Origin: Phycomyces blakesleeanus NRRL 1555(-)
Lineage: Eukaryota > Mucoromycota > Mucoromycetes > Mucorales > Phycomycetaceae
Direction: 5' to 3'
Assembly: GCF_001638985.1 (NCBI RefSeq)
Contig: NW_017265143.1
Coordinates: forward strand, 62,001 to 126,000
DNA length: 64,000 nucleotides
The notes under the pieces are model-generated. The model saw nothing but the letters and a program-made list of their open reading frames with translations, made no database searches and was not told the DNA's origin. Position 1 is the stretch's first letter, and every line of letters begins with the position of its first letter. The translations under genes were made by a program, and so were the position numbers. Below, one piece after another: positions 29,754 through 42,171 of this stretch.

Positions 29754-31012
29754 ATGGGCATCAAAAGAAAAGCATCCGACGAAGAAGAAATCCCTATTAA
29801 GGATCATCACAATTCATCCGACGAGGATTCCGATGATGGTCTTCCCGATGTATGTTGTTTAAATTGCACCATATTTTATGGTTACAAAGAGAGATAGATA
29901 AATAAAAATATCAATAATCTAACTCTACCGATCTTTTATGATTATTGTTTGATCTTAAAGGACATTGTCAATGTTGATTTCGACTTTTTCAATCCTGAGC
30001 CCGTTGATTTCCATGCGCTTAAAAGACTATTGGGCCAGCTGTTCTCATCAGACGCAGAACTTATCAACTTGTCGGATATTGTTGACATTATTATCGAGGA
30101 AAACCATGTGGGCACAACAGTCAAAGTAGACGGACAGGAATCGGATCCTTATGCAATCCTCAGCGTAATTAATCTCAACGAACAAAAGGTAAAAAAAAAA
30201 AGACAGTCCTGAGTAAAAATAATAATTAAAGAGGTGAATCTAATGGTGAATTATGATATAGGAAAATGAAGGTGTCAAGTCATTATGCTCTTACCTTTTG
30301 GCAAAGTGCCCCAAGAAGGAAGAGAAGGTTCACAAGGCAGTGACAGATATACTCTCACTTAAAAAGAGCTCTGGAAATTCTGTGGGATGGATTGTATCTG
30401 AGAGGTTTATCAACATGCCAGTAGAAATTATGCCTCCAATGTATTCTATGTTACAACAAGAGTTGAAACAGGCAGTAGAAAAGGTATGTGATGTAGACAA
30501 CAATTGTAAATAAAGGCTGCTCTAACTTTTTTGAATGGTCGTGTATTCGACCAATAGAAAGAGCCTTATGATTTCGAATGGTATATGATTATCTCTAAAA
30601 CATACAAAGAAGTGTCTTCATCTCTTGATGAAAACGGCGAAGAAGAGGAGCCAAAAGCCCCAAAAAAGAAGTCTAAAAAGGTATGCTCGAATTATACCAA
30701 AGAAAATGTGAAGATATGGGAATATAGGGCTAATTATGGCGCATTAATAAGGGAAAGAAGGCCTCTAAACCTGTGGACGAAACATTTTATTTCCAAGCAG
30801 AAGACGAAATCATCGCAAAGTATGCAACCTATCAGTTTGACTTCAAATTCACAAACAGTGAAAAGGAATCAGTATCCGACGCAAAACGTGCATTCTCTGA
30901 CTTTGGCATTGCACCATCACGTAAACTCTTGCTAGTTCACAAATCCAAGTTTGACGAATTAGTAGGAGATATTGAAGCCACTTGCACAAATATCGTTCCT
31001 ATTGATGATTAG
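29754..31012 (+). CDS. BCP1: Bcp1 (BCCIP-family) nuclear protein / Rpl23 chaperone
   Basis: Bcp1 is a conserved nuclear protein that in yeast chaperones ribosomal protein Rpl23 and supports export of the Mss4 kinase; the animal homologue is BCCIP. Exons are 29754-29849, 29961-30188, 30262-30483, 30558-30680 and 30752-31012. They total 930 nt (309 residues) and stay in frame across every junction. The N-terminus is a basic then Asp/Glu/Ser-rich tract (KRKASDEEE). The core follows with VNVDFDFFNP, VGTTVKVDG, DPYAILSVIN, SERFINMP and DFEWYMIISK blocks typical of the family, and the protein ends in a short acidic tail. The length is normal. Confidence 0.93.
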
Positions 31013-31419
31013 AACCCAAATACTTTTTTTTATCTTTCACAAACAGTGAGAAAAACTGTACCTGCATTTTATATATATATATTTAGAACACATAATAGTT
31101 TCATACTGATATATAAAGAAACACTTTGTATCATTTTCTTTGTATTTTTCACGATAAAATCAACCGAACAAAATCAATTCATTGAAGGATAATGCCTATA
31201 TATTTACCTTTCTCTTTAACCATATCTGAGTTCAACTACAATAAAAGACGATTCATTAATATTTTTTAAACCAACAACCATAGGCAGATTAGAACAAATG
31301 CTTTTGACAGCTATTTCATACGCATATAAGAGTGCCGACATTGGTGAGGTAGATTTTAAAGACAATGATCATTAGATAGTTTTGTAGTTTGATGCTTATG
31401 CGTGATTTTTGAAACTCAA
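31013..31419. other. BCP1 3' region
   Basis: AT-rich sequence with ATA runs. No gene or structured element is evident before the MITE. Confidence 0.5.
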
Positions 31420-31915
31420 TAGGGGGTTTCACCAGCTTTGGATGTTGACTGTTGGATATAGCGGTAGTTTAAGCACCAGCCAATAATAATAAGTATCGAA
31501 AAAAGACTGGTGAAACCCCCTAATGACCCTTGGTTGATATGTTTTCTCTCATATACGTCAAAATTCATATGTACAATACGCTTGATTAGAGTACCCATAA
31601 ATATAGTGCCTATGCCCAAATTCCTCACAAGTAAGTTAGACTTCTATAATTTGGTATCAAGATAACTACTTTTATATAGATTAATTATGTTTTATTTTTG
31701 ACTTTGCTTCTATATGAACTTCGCCATCAATCGTACATAAAGTACAAAATTTACAAAATTTCGGCTAAGTCACGACATCTAGAGTATCGAACTATTTTTT
31801 TAGATGCTTGGATGCTCGTTTTTCATTTTTTGAAGATTCGTTATAGTCAATAATTTTCCGAATTAAACTACCGCTATATCCAACAGTCAACATTTAAAGC
31901 TGGTGAAACCCCCTA
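31420..31915. mobile_element. 496-bp MITE with 51-bp TIRs and TA duplication, plus a third internal terminus
   Basis: Ends are GGGGGTTTCACCAGCTTT at 31422 and its complement ending at 31913. The inverted repeat extends 51 bases with two adjacent mismatches, and TA flanks both sides (31420-31421 and 31914-31915). A further right-type terminus (CTGGTGAAACCCCC, 31507-31520, again followed by TA) lies 99 bases inside. The left 101 bases therefore form a smaller element of their own, TA to TA. A 70-residue minus-strand frame (31416-31628) overlaps but shows no transposase motif. TA target choice suggests Tc1/mariner-type mobilisation, an inference. Confidence 0.85.
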
Positions 31916-32475
31916 ATATTATATAGATAGTAACAAACAGTTGATGTAAAATAGAAACTTTTTCTTCTTCGTTTTAATATATACATATGCATATAAAACA
32001 TGCCTCGATAACAAAGCATCAATGTGGTATACACACAATTGACTCTTGAATAGAATATTTTAGCAACTTATAAATATATATATATAAGTATATTACTATG
32101 AATCGTTAGGGACCCGATATAATTATTGGGCTGCACAACAAGTCACATTTAGGTTTTCTAAAATCAAAACGTCGGCTCCCTAGAATTCGCACTCACCTTC
32201 ATTGAGAAAAGAGTAGTGATTCAGATGGTGATTTCACATAGTGTTATCCCGATTATAAGCCTATGATGTATTGAACCAGTTAGATGATTCTATATTTAGT
32301 TATAGCTGTTTAATATCACCTTAATATTCAAAACTGTTTACAGCCTTATCAAACTGAGTTTTACAGAATCTGCAGGCTTTAGCCACAATATCTTGTAACA
32401 CCTAGGAAACCTTTAATTTCTTTCAAGAATTTTCTCGACTGTCCTCTGTTTCTTTTCACGCACCAACCTACCAGT
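31916..32475. other. Interval upstream of the aldo/keto reductase
   Basis: No gene. A weak inverted pair (TAGGGACCCGA at about 32108 and its near-complement TCGGCTCCCTA at about 32175, 78 bases overall) might be a decayed mini-element but is too short to call. The promoter of the reductase is expected at the right end. Confidence 0.4.
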
Positions 32476-33859
32476 ATGACTGCTTCAATACCCACATTTT
32501 TGGTACGAAAATGAAGTGATACGTGTACAAATTTAATATTGTCCTAACACACCAGATATCATAGTTAAATACTGGAGATCGACTTCCAGTGATTGGGTAT
32601 GGAACCTTTGGTGGTAAAAATTCTTCCGAAGCCATGTACGAAGCCGCTAAAGAAGCCTTAAAGGTTGGCTATCGTTTTTTCGACACCGCCTACAGTTGCA
32701 AGTATTTCATGAATATAGCTGTAGATAGATAGATAGATATGTATATAATAGAATGGTATTCAAATACTTTTAAGAACACCTTATAATTTTTTTTTCATTA
32801 ACAGATACGACTGAAGAGGCTCTTGGAAAAGCTATTAGGGAAAGTGACGTGTCACGTAAAGAGTTATTTGTGAATACCAAGCTTTCCCAAACTTTCCACG
32901 AGCCAAAATATGTGCGTCCTGCCTGTGAACGATCTCTTTCTTTATTGGGCCTTGATTATTTGGATATGTATATGGTGCACTGGCCTCTGGCATGGAAGTT
33001 TTCTGGCTTTGAATTCGAGAACTTACGCAAAAAAGATGAGGAAGGAGATATAAAATGTATTGATGTACCATTGATCGATACCTGGCGAGGCATGGAACAG
33101 CTCGTCAAAGATGGTCTTGTAAAAAATCTTGGAATATCCAATTTTACACTACCCATGATTAAAGAGCTCTTAACTCAGTGCAACATCCCACCAGCTGTTC
33201 ATCAAATTGAAATCCATCCTAATCTACTTCAGGAAGATATGCTTGCTTTTTGTAAAGAGAACAACATCCTCTGCATAGCATCTACACCTTTGGGTAACCC
33301 TGGATTGTTTGGTGCTGGAAAAATTAACCCGTTGGCAGAGCCAGAAGTAATAATTTTAAGCAAAACTTTATAGAGCTTAATACGTATTAACCTTTTTTTT
33401 TTATATCTATAATTAGGTTCTTCAGGTAGCAAAGAAGTATGGTAAAACATCTGCCCAAGTCGTTCTTAATTGGGGAATCTCTCGTGGCTGTAGTGGTAAG
33501 TCATATTAGGTAAACAGAAACAATCTCACAAAATACTATGAACTTGTATTATTAAATACCTCCTTTAGTTATCCCAAAATCAGCAACACCAAAGCGCATT
33601 AAAGAAAACTTTGTCGTGTTTCCGATTGATTCTAAAGACGTAGACTTGATCTCTAAAATTGGACATAGAAATACTATTCGTGTTTGGTACATATAATAAT
33701 AAAACCCTTGTATGAACGTCTTTATTAACTGTATTGTTATGTAGTGACCCTTTTGATGCGTTTGGCCCCTCCAACGACGTGTTCGGGGAACACAAGGAAG
33801 AAGTAGCCAAATGGCTTTCATTGCGGAAGTCTGTCAACAATTTGAAGAGCAATATATAA
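32476..33859 (+). CDS. Aldo/keto reductase
   Basis: An NADPH-dependent carbonyl reductase of the AKR superfamily with a (beta/alpha)8 barrel. Exons are 32476-32502, 32565-32697, 32805-33346, 33417-33495, 33569-33686 and 33745-33859, giving 1,014 nt and 337 residues. The catalytic tetrad is visible: Asp and Tyr in FDTAYSY, Lys in LFVNTKL and His in YMVHWPL. The cofactor-site blocks are LGISNF, VHQIEIHPNL and VIPKSA. The intron after exon 2 uses a GC donor (T|GCAAGT, GC at 32698-32699), which is the only join that keeps the frame and restores AYSYTTEEALG. The substrate cannot be predicted. The C-terminal part (about residues 295-337) is a little longer than in xylose reductase-like members. Confidence 0.93.
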
Positions 33860-34043
33860 ACAAAAATTAGACATTGGTTTTTATTATTTTTTTGGCTTAA
33901 GTAGATTTTGTCAAATATAATTACACAACTTTCTTTTTATTACAGTCAATAAAGCACAATATATAAAGGGTTACGACTATATCAGTTTATGGTTGGTATT
34001 ATACAATTTTGTCTTATTTGATATATTAAGTAACCTAATACGT

Positions 34044-35300
34044 TTACGCACTGTCGTTAAACAAGCGATGAATCTCAGATATAGCAGGTGTACTCTCTAG
34101 TCTGTTTAAATATGATCTTGCCCTACCAATGTTTACATTTCCAGTATCCTTCTCCTAAGGCAATTGTTATCACGCTTGTACACTTCCACTATATATAAAT
34201 TCATAATCTTACCTTTAAGCATAGCCAGACACCAAAATGCAAAGCAAGCTCTACTTGGCGCAAAAGGGAGCTGCGGTTTGTGTCTATTGCTAGCGGAGAC
34301 GGATCACCCTTTGCGATATCTTCTATGAACTCATAATGCTTCTGAGAATAGTAGATTGAATCTTTCATATCGCACAGTAATATGTCCAGGCAGTATCGTC
34401 GATGATACCACAAAGCCTCGTGCCCAGGGTAGCTAATTATTACTCCATCCAGCCATCTGAGGTGATCTTCTAATATGGATATCTTTAAAGGAGAATCTTT
34501 TACTATCGCAAAAAGAGCAAGCTCCAAGTGTTGCAAGCATGAATGATCGCTGACGTTCACTTCAACTCTGGAACGCGAATGATGATATTCCTTTTGAACA
34601 AAATGGTGGTCTGACTCCATGGTAGAAAGTAACCAGTGACGATAGTTCCATGTATAGTAGCCTTTAGGATACAAGGTTATAGTTCGGTCGCATAATTGTA
34701 ATTCATGTTCAATATTAATATGATCAATAAGACGAGACTGAGGGTCATTGCGCGAATGTTTCAACTTATAGATCCATTGCCTTTGTTGTTTTTGGTGGTG
34801 GTGGTGTTTTTTTGGAAACAATAATTAGATGAAAATATATTTCTTTTCGCTGTGTGCTTTTACCGATGATGCCATGCAATCGAGCTCTTGGAATGTTTAG
34901 GGATAGTAAACATAAGTTCAAGAAGTAATAATTCATTCTCTATCGAGATCTGTCCGGATGTGATCAATTGCTTTCTTTGATAAATAAATTGTATCAGTAC
35001 CGTACCGGGACTTGATCAGGTTGTCTACCTTGTATTCATAGCAGTGTAATGATCAGGCTTGATTAATATTAAAACTCTACTGACTTGTTCCAATTCTGCC
35101 AGATCTGCAGCTCCTTTTGCATCACGGACAAGAACATAGCGCTTATGAGCCTCACTTAAAAGCGCTGTTAAATGCTGAAAGGAGATTCCAAGCTTAGATT
35201 CAACAACAACAAGAGGATAGAATGCTGCACTCTCGGATGGAAGATCAGATAGATTTGGTTGAATGTGCAACAAACCTATCTCATCACTATTGTGATGCAT
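34044..35300 (-). CDS. PTAR1: PTAR1: protein prenyltransferase alpha-repeat protein (GGTase-3 alpha subunit)
   Basis: In animals PTAR1 pairs with the Rab geranylgeranyltransferase beta subunit to form GGTase-3, which adds a second lipid to the SNARE Ykt6. Exons are 35300-35029, 34974-34864, 34780-34213 and 34154-34044, giving 1,062 nt and 353 residues. The N-terminus carries the PTAR1-specific DEIGL and VVVESKLGIS blocks rather than a Bet4 or Ram2 start. Prenyltransferase-alpha tetrapeptide-type repeats follow: YTAMNTRKQLI, SIAWHHRQW, YYTWNYRHWLL and ALWYHRRYC. The first in-frame ATG after an upstream stop is at 35300. The first part of the frame just before exon 3, His-rich in translation, is intron. 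The identity rests on the PTAR1-like N-terminus as well as the repeats. Confidence 0.88.
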
Positions 35301-35558
35301 GAGAACATTGCCATTAATAGAGAACACAGTAATAATTGCTCACATGTTATTTGTTGAAAGTACAGTAACAAGTTTCTCGTAAATCGTCTTTTGAGACATC
35401 AACCAAAGAGCAACGAAATAGGTACCATTTACTAAAAATTACTCGATATAGAAAGCGGACTATTTACACCTTTAATATTTCTTATTTTCATAAAGAATTA
35501 CTTTTCACTCATATAAATATATAAAATATGTTAACTAATTCATTCTTTATATAAGTGC

Positions 35559-35600
<42 letters not shown>

Positions 35601-35984
35601 GTAATAGTATTTTATTATTGTTTCTTTTCTCAGACCAAAAAACGAAAAAAAAATACTAGAAAAGTAACCACAGCTTAAATACAGCCAGCTCTAATAAAAT
35701 GATGCTGAAAGAAATAATGTAATACATATCCAATATTACTTATACACCATAGTCTGAAGAGGTTTTTCTCTAAAGCGAGCTAATATTGTTTACTGCTTAG
35801 CTTTGTTATATTGTATTATATATTTTTCACGTAAGACACAAATATGTCATTATGTTCATAAATGGAGTAGCCCAAATATTGTACAAAGAATGGTAATGGT
35901 GCATATAGCGACAAAGAAATATAGGTGGGTCGAGCTAAAAAAAAGTCGTTTTTACTACTTGCTTAATTTTTAGATCTATATATC
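35301..35984. other. Divergent promoter region of PTAR1 and the LIM gene
   Basis: The region holds an AAT microsatellite at about 35563-35600 and otherwise AT-rich sequence. It must contain both promoters since the two genes diverge. No other feature was seen. Confidence 0.55.
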
Positions 35985-37483
35985 ATGCCACCTAGATTCG
36001 GAGGAGCACCCAAATGCCCACGCTGCCAGAAAGGTAAGCCTTTTTCACTGTTAGATCGCCAATATAACATTGAATTGTGATTTGTCTTTATTCATTTTCA
36101 TTTTTTTTAGCCGTGTACATGGCAGAACAAGTAAGATGTAGACGCAATCACATATGCCAACGATAATCTCGAGCCTTCAAAAATAAGATATTTAAACAAA
36201 ATATTGAACCATCTAATTAGGTTATTGGGCCGGGAGGACCTTGGCATTCCAATTGCTTGACGTGTAAAGTAAGCTAGCACTCATACAATTACTTTTCTAC
36301 TCTTGTGCATGACTATACTTTACGAAAAGCCAACTCAACATTTAAATTCGGTAGGAATGTAATAAACGCTTAGACTCATCCTTGTCAGAGAGAGACGGAG
36401 AGGTAAAAATCTGCAGGAATAAAGCAACCCAATACAAACGGAAGGTGGAGTATTCGCAAAATTAATATTCTTTAATACCAGGTTTATTGCAAAGTATGCT
36501 ATACACGCCAATGGGGTCCAAAGGGATATGGTTTTGGTAGGGAAATCTTGTAATCTGTATTAAGTAACCTTAGTGCACTGTGTTTACAAAGTATACATAT
36601 ATATAAATATACATTCTACGTTAAGCTGGTGGAGCAGCATTCTTGAGCACAGAAACCAAATTACCAAGTGAAATCCTCAATGAATCTCGCCATACAAGCA
36701 ACCATAGTCCTGTCACAGCTTCTTCCCCAACAATTTCCTCCCCTACCCCACCAACATTACCATCGACACGCCCATCAATGCAACCACCTAGCATACCATC
36801 AACACGACCACCTGCAACCCCACCTACGCTCCCACCTCGTATTTCTGGATCGCCTATTCCTTCACCTAAATTGCCAGAACGTCAAATAAACTCCACGGAT
36901 CCTGCTTCACCTACAGATGAGCCAGGGTCACCAGAATCAGAAGATTCTGACTGGTCGAATCCTAGACCTCCACCATCCTTACCAAAAAAGCCAGAGACTT
37001 TCACTCCTGAACAAAATAGATCTATTGGTACACACAAGACATCTTATATAAACCATACAACTGGATACGTTCCTAGGAAAGTTGGCTTTGCTATTCAAAA
37101 TGATACGTGTACAAAGTGTGGCAAATCAGTATACGCAGCTGAATTGGTATGTTGTCGAAACAAGAAAGTTTGTCTATTTGTTTGTTTGATGTAATGGATG
37201 TATTTGTTAAATAATAATTTATAAATGTGTGTTTAGGCTCTGGGTGCTGGAAACAAGTACCATAAATTGTGTTTGAAATGTTGTGAATGTGGAAAGCTAT
37301 TGAGCTCAACCAATATGGTTGATCGTGATTCTGATCTTTATTGCCGAGGATGCTACTCAAGATCTTTTGGCCCAAAGGTAAATATATATATATAAATTAT
37401 ACGTTAAAACTTGTATTTAATGTATTGTCGTTTAGGGTTATGGATTCGGAAATCTTTTGACCCCAGAGGGAGCAACCCGTTAA
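35985..37483 (+). CDS. Two-LIM-domain protein with Pro-rich linker (CRP-like)
   Basis: LIM domains are double zinc fingers used as protein-protein adaptors, often on actin structures. The gene has about seven exons from the ATG at 35985 to the stop at 37481. LIM 1 (CPRCQK, HSNCLTC, ECNK, then YCKVCYT) is assembled from five short exons and is followed by GPKGYGFG, a tail also typical of CRP-family LIM proteins. A disordered Ser/Pro/Thr-rich linker of about 120 residues (36650-37000) has repeated PPTLPSTRP-like units. LIM 2 (CTKCGKSVYAAE, HKLCLKC, ECGK, YCRGCYS) is followed by GPKGYGFG again. The domain order is that of muscle-type cysteine-rich proteins, but with a far longer linker. An actin-related role is inference. 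Confidence 0.9.
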
Positions 37484-37766
37484 TTCTACACTATATGTAT
37501 AGATGACACAGTATAAATGTAATAATTAAATATAGTATACTACTCATGTTACAAAAAGAAGAAGAAAATAAACGTACAAATACCATTAATTAAATATGTA
37601 TAAAACTATGTATAAAGAATACGATTAATAGTATTTCATTGCTACCTACCCAAACTCTTTACTACTAAAAACATAATCGGGATATAATGGTTTATTGAGT
37701 AAAGTAATAAGTAATAGCTTATACTAGTGTCATTTTCTTAAAAACTCTTTTCTTGGCCATAAAACG

Positions 37767-40700
37767 TTATATACAAACATCAGATTGGGATTCAAGTATT
37801 GTCCATCGCTCTACTGTTCGTTTTTCTACTTGCTGTAGACGTAGTGTCAATACTTCTTGATCAAATGTTGCTTCTGTTGTAGGTTGAGGTCCAAGTCTCA
37901 TAGGATCATACATCTCAGAAGTTTCATTAAACTCCTGATTCAATTCTTCAAGATAGAGCCTCTGGATCTCCATAGCAAGGGTATCAGGCATTGTTTGCGC
38001 ACTAAGAATAGGCGAAGGTAAAGGTGTGTCGACATCCGATTGCTTAATCTCTGGAACCTCAGTGTCATCTTCACTGTCATATACTTCAGCATACAGCCAT
38101 TTCTCATAATTTTCCATGAATTCAGGATCAAGCTCAATATTGTCTTTCATATCCTCAGTAATAAATGGAATCGATTGGCGCATAGATATTGATAAAGTAT
38201 CAGTATCGTCTGTCTGAGGTAGCATGCTTGGCATGTAGTGCTGGCCATTATACATTCGAATCAATATTCTCAAATTGATTTCCTGGGCCTATATATTTAA
38301 ATAATAACAAGATATTTTAACCAAAATTGCATTCGAAGGATATTACCATTCCATCTTCAAGATCAGTGTCGGTATCTATCTTGGATATCCAGTCATCTCT
38401 AAGTGCTGTATGACACTGGAGGTATATAGCAGAAATGATCTTCATGTTGACTAGAGTCCAAGGAACAGTAAACGAGAGTTATATTAGTAATGTTCTCGCC
38501 GTTATTGATAAATACTCACGAGATTTCCATCTTCTTCCAAGGTAAGGCACTTGGCTTTTAAGCACTTTTAAAGTATAGAGTTCGAGTACAGGGTGGGATA
38601 CTTTCAACATACGTTTAAGAATGGCCTTTTTGTGGCAGTAAGCGAGAGTTTTATCGGATTGACATGATATTCTTACCGAGGACTTGTATTGTACAAGTAG
38701 CATCACACGGTTGGTTTTTCGTTTAGTCAGCATTTGGAGGATGCGGAGGAAATTGATAGACCAAAACATGTTCCTTTGGTTTGTGTAAAGTATCTCTTCA
38801 GTAGAAGAAGATTCTTCTTTCTTTGTATAGAAATGATGAAACAAACTATATTATAATTAATATATTGGGTATTTTTGTATATATATCTTTCATCTATCAG
38901 TAGCATACCTACCCATGATCACTTCGATCCGTCTGTGCTGCGACGAGGGCCGTAATTTCTTGCAATCCAAGTATTTTAAGGATAAGCAGCAGGCAACCGG
39001 AATCAACAAGAAGTTGTGATAGATACTCATGTTTGAGAACATCTATAAAAATGTATTTTAACACATCAAGACAAATTTGTAAGAGAAACTTTGGCTATAC
39101 TTGCGTGATAATTTTGTCCACTTTAAGAGCAAAAGAATAATAGCTGAGATAGCTTTTGAGATAATTTCACGATTGCGAGTAGCATCAATTTCTTCTTGAG
39201 CTTCAATTGAGTTAGGGTTATGTGTTGGCTTGGCAGCATTCCCAGTACCATTAGAATTGTTGGTTACTGTTGACAAAAGAAGCTTCAGGAGTACAATAAT
39301 GATATTTTGCAATTCAGGCATAATAGTGTGCTATACAGCTCAAGCTGTGAGATTTTTTTTTTACATTGGTTAAAACATATAATTAGACTTACATAAAGGT
39401 GCTCTATACTATTCATAAGTCGTTTGATCTTTTCAGATACATCGGTAATATTATCGTTTTCCTCCAATTGCTTTTTACTCTCATTCTGCCACTTATGGAT
39501 TGCTTTTTCACGCTCATGTATTATTTGGTAGGTAGAAAGTGACATGTGCATGTTTTTAACAAATAGATTTCCGGCTTCTGATATGCTCTTTGGTACATAT
39601 GGCTGTGATTCGGTTAACGGAAGGGCAAATGCATTTTGTTGTGGAGGGGCAAAGGGGTTTATCTGCGATTGTTTCTTTGTGATTGATTGTGTCGCTGGCT
39701 GACCTTGTTTTGGCGGGAAGAGGGCTTGGTATGGGAGATCAGTATTTGCAGTAGCAGATGATATCCCCATGGCACTGGCCAAAGCTGATGTGGCTTTAAT
39801 AGTGAGCGTCTCGGAAACGGGAAAAGGGAATTTAGGTGGGGTATAAGCCGGGTATTTAAGGACACTCTCGTTCTGGAAATTGTAGAGGTCAAGTGGGGTA
39901 CATTTGGCGACGATGTCTACTAAATGGATATAACTGAGAACTCTTGGCTTTAATCCGTTTTCACAAGATTACCTTTATCCATAAATTGAAAACCATTGAG
40001 TTTCTTAACATCCTCTTTTAGTGATTTTGGCTTGTCCAATCCCCCAAAGGCAGCCAGCATGACTTTCCATAACAAAAGTATAAGCTAATAGAATTTGTAA
40101 GCAAACAGTACCTTTTATACTTTAGGACCATTTACCTTTTTGTAAGGGAATGACTTTACATATTTTTCTCTTAGTTGAGCAATAACAGAAAAGAGGAATT
40201 CTATCATGCTTGGAGTAAGGGATGCTAGAGACCGAAATTATGGTCAGAGAGAATATTGATTTATATTTGTCAGGCATTTACCCAACTCCTCCCAGGATGC
40301 TTCTGCCTGTCGGCGGGATTCTATCAAAAGGTAAAGAAGCGAAAGATAGAGTTCGATCTCGATGCTAATCTCTATGATTTGGTCTATATCGGAGCTTTGT
40401 TGACTAAAGGCAATTACAACAGTTAAAATAGGTAGCATTTAACACTTTTTGATGCGTCCTTACTCACTTTAGAGCATCATGTTTTGCACAGGCTCGCCTA
40501 AGGGCCTGATAGAATGCAGGAAGAGCCCCAGACTCATACAAGAGTTGATTATTTGCAAGTATAGTTCCTAGATAGTCATCACAATCGCACGCACCATCCC
40601 CTAGACATCCTAATAAACATTTACAATAATATGCATATTTTTTCTTGATGTTATATACAATAAAACACAAAAGTCCAGAGGAAATGTTTCTTATTTAGCC

Positions 40701-41178
40701 TAGTTTCTTTTAAAGAAATACCTAAGGAGATATAGACTAATTGCTTAGCTGCACTGATACGTCGATTAGCCTGAACGTATTCAAGCTGATCTATAAGTAA
40801 TTCTAGACCGCTTCTACGGTCGGCATCACTCGTTGTCTTCCAGGCTTAACATTAATGAGCAAAGGAAATGGTCATTAGGGAACAATCTACCTACGTGATC
40901 CGAAATAACGATTGTATTCTCGTCTATAGTCTGGTAAGTCGATTGCTGCTTCTGAATAGTTGAAAAACTCGTCAATCTCCTGTTTCAATGGCTCTGTATC
41001 TTGATATTTGTAACGGTCATGGGGATGCTAGTCTTGATGTGAGCATATTGCAATGTTGATCAAGTTTGAGTCGCACCTTGATTTTACTAGGCAGAGCTTT
41101 AACGACTTGTTTGATATGTCCAGGTGTCAACAAGGGATCCTGGTGTTGCTTTTCTTTTGCTGCTTTTCCTTGCGACAT
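37767..41178 (-). CDS. FAR11: STRIPAK subunit Far11/STRIP1
   Basis: Far11/STRIP1 is a scaffold of the striatin-interacting phosphatase and kinase (STRIPAK/FAR) complex, which in fungi controls cell fusion, hyphal growth and TORC2 signalling. The ATG at 41178 starts MSQGKAAKEK. The N1221 domain follows over the next exons (DEFFNYSEAAIDLPDYRREYNR, then DYLGTILANNQLLYESGALPAFYQALRRA, split here by other text only for length). The middle is Pro/Ser-rich with a helical region. The C-terminal DUF3402 part contains LKVLKSQVPYLGRRWK and NMKIISAIYLQC blocks that match the STRIP1 end. Acidic sequence leads to the stop at 37767. At least ten short introns are present and some borders are approximate. 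The protein is about 900 residues. Confidence 0.88.
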
Positions 41179-42171
41179 TAGGTCGGAAAAGAGATATGAA
41201 AACAAGCTTGTTAAAGGTATTACATGTGACTTAAGATATTGGTCAATGGGAGAGGTCACGTCATGTCAATGCGTAGTTTGTCTTACCCTCTCCATTCCGG
41301 GAAATAATTTTAGTATATACAGATATAGATCTACAGGCTAAAGCCATAATGCCTTTTTCTTCTTCTTCTTCAACTTTTACAGTTTTATTAATGACACTTT
41401 TATAATAGATACAGTAATAGAAACATTTCAATTAAGTGTATAAATACTTAAAAGTTGTATAGATCCGTTTGGTAAACAAACAGGATGTTTTGATTTTGGT
41501 TAACTGAATTCTATTTCCAAGTATACGTTTCTCTTGTACACCATCAAACAAATACACCAAGTCTGATAGAGAGCATTTTGGCTGTCTATTATAATGTGAG
41601 AGGATCAATATTATTATTTTTTAAAAAAAAGTTTCACCAATTCTGTGTTTACAAAATGAAGTTCAATGGAAACGGTCGATATGATTTCCCCAATTGATTA
41701 TTGGAGTGATGTAAAAGCTTAGCGTAAGGGAGATATAGAATACTTAAAAACAACGATATTTCAGCAAATAAGCATTTGAATAAATATAGAGAAAATGTGA
41801 ACTTGCATAAGAAACATTTTGTCAAAGATATTTAAGCTTTTTCTTTTAAAAGAAAAAAGGGGGTGGAAGGATCAATCAGATTGATTAATTGATCTGATTG
41901 GATGGAATTCATTCCGACCTTTTTCGAACCTTTTTTTTTTTTAATTGACCCCTTCCCCTTGCCCCATTGTAAAGCCAAACTGTTTAATCATCAATTTTCT
42001 TGCCAATATTCCTATTTGGTTTCCTGGTTACTGTTACCTGACTTTGAATTTTCACACACTACCAATTACCTTTTTGGTGGTTAACCATCTGTTGGTTTCC
42101 AGCCTACTATATCTCTTTTCCCTCTTTCTCTTTTTCTTTGAAATAACAATAGTACGAGTAATTAAATCGAA
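41179..42171. other. Divergent promoter region of FAR11 and the TBC gene
   Basis: Almost 1 kb without a gene. A near-palindromic AATCAGATTGATTAATTGAT segment lies at about 41875, and pyrimidine-rich stretches lie at 41930-42130 just before the TBC-gene ATG. The frames at 41902-42244 are translations of this CT-rich leader. Confidence 0.5.

Noticed and set aside
32108..32185. Short inverted pair TAGGGACCCGA / TCGGCTCCCTA
   Set aside because: Only about 11 bases with a mismatch. Pairs like this are expected by chance in tens of kilobases.
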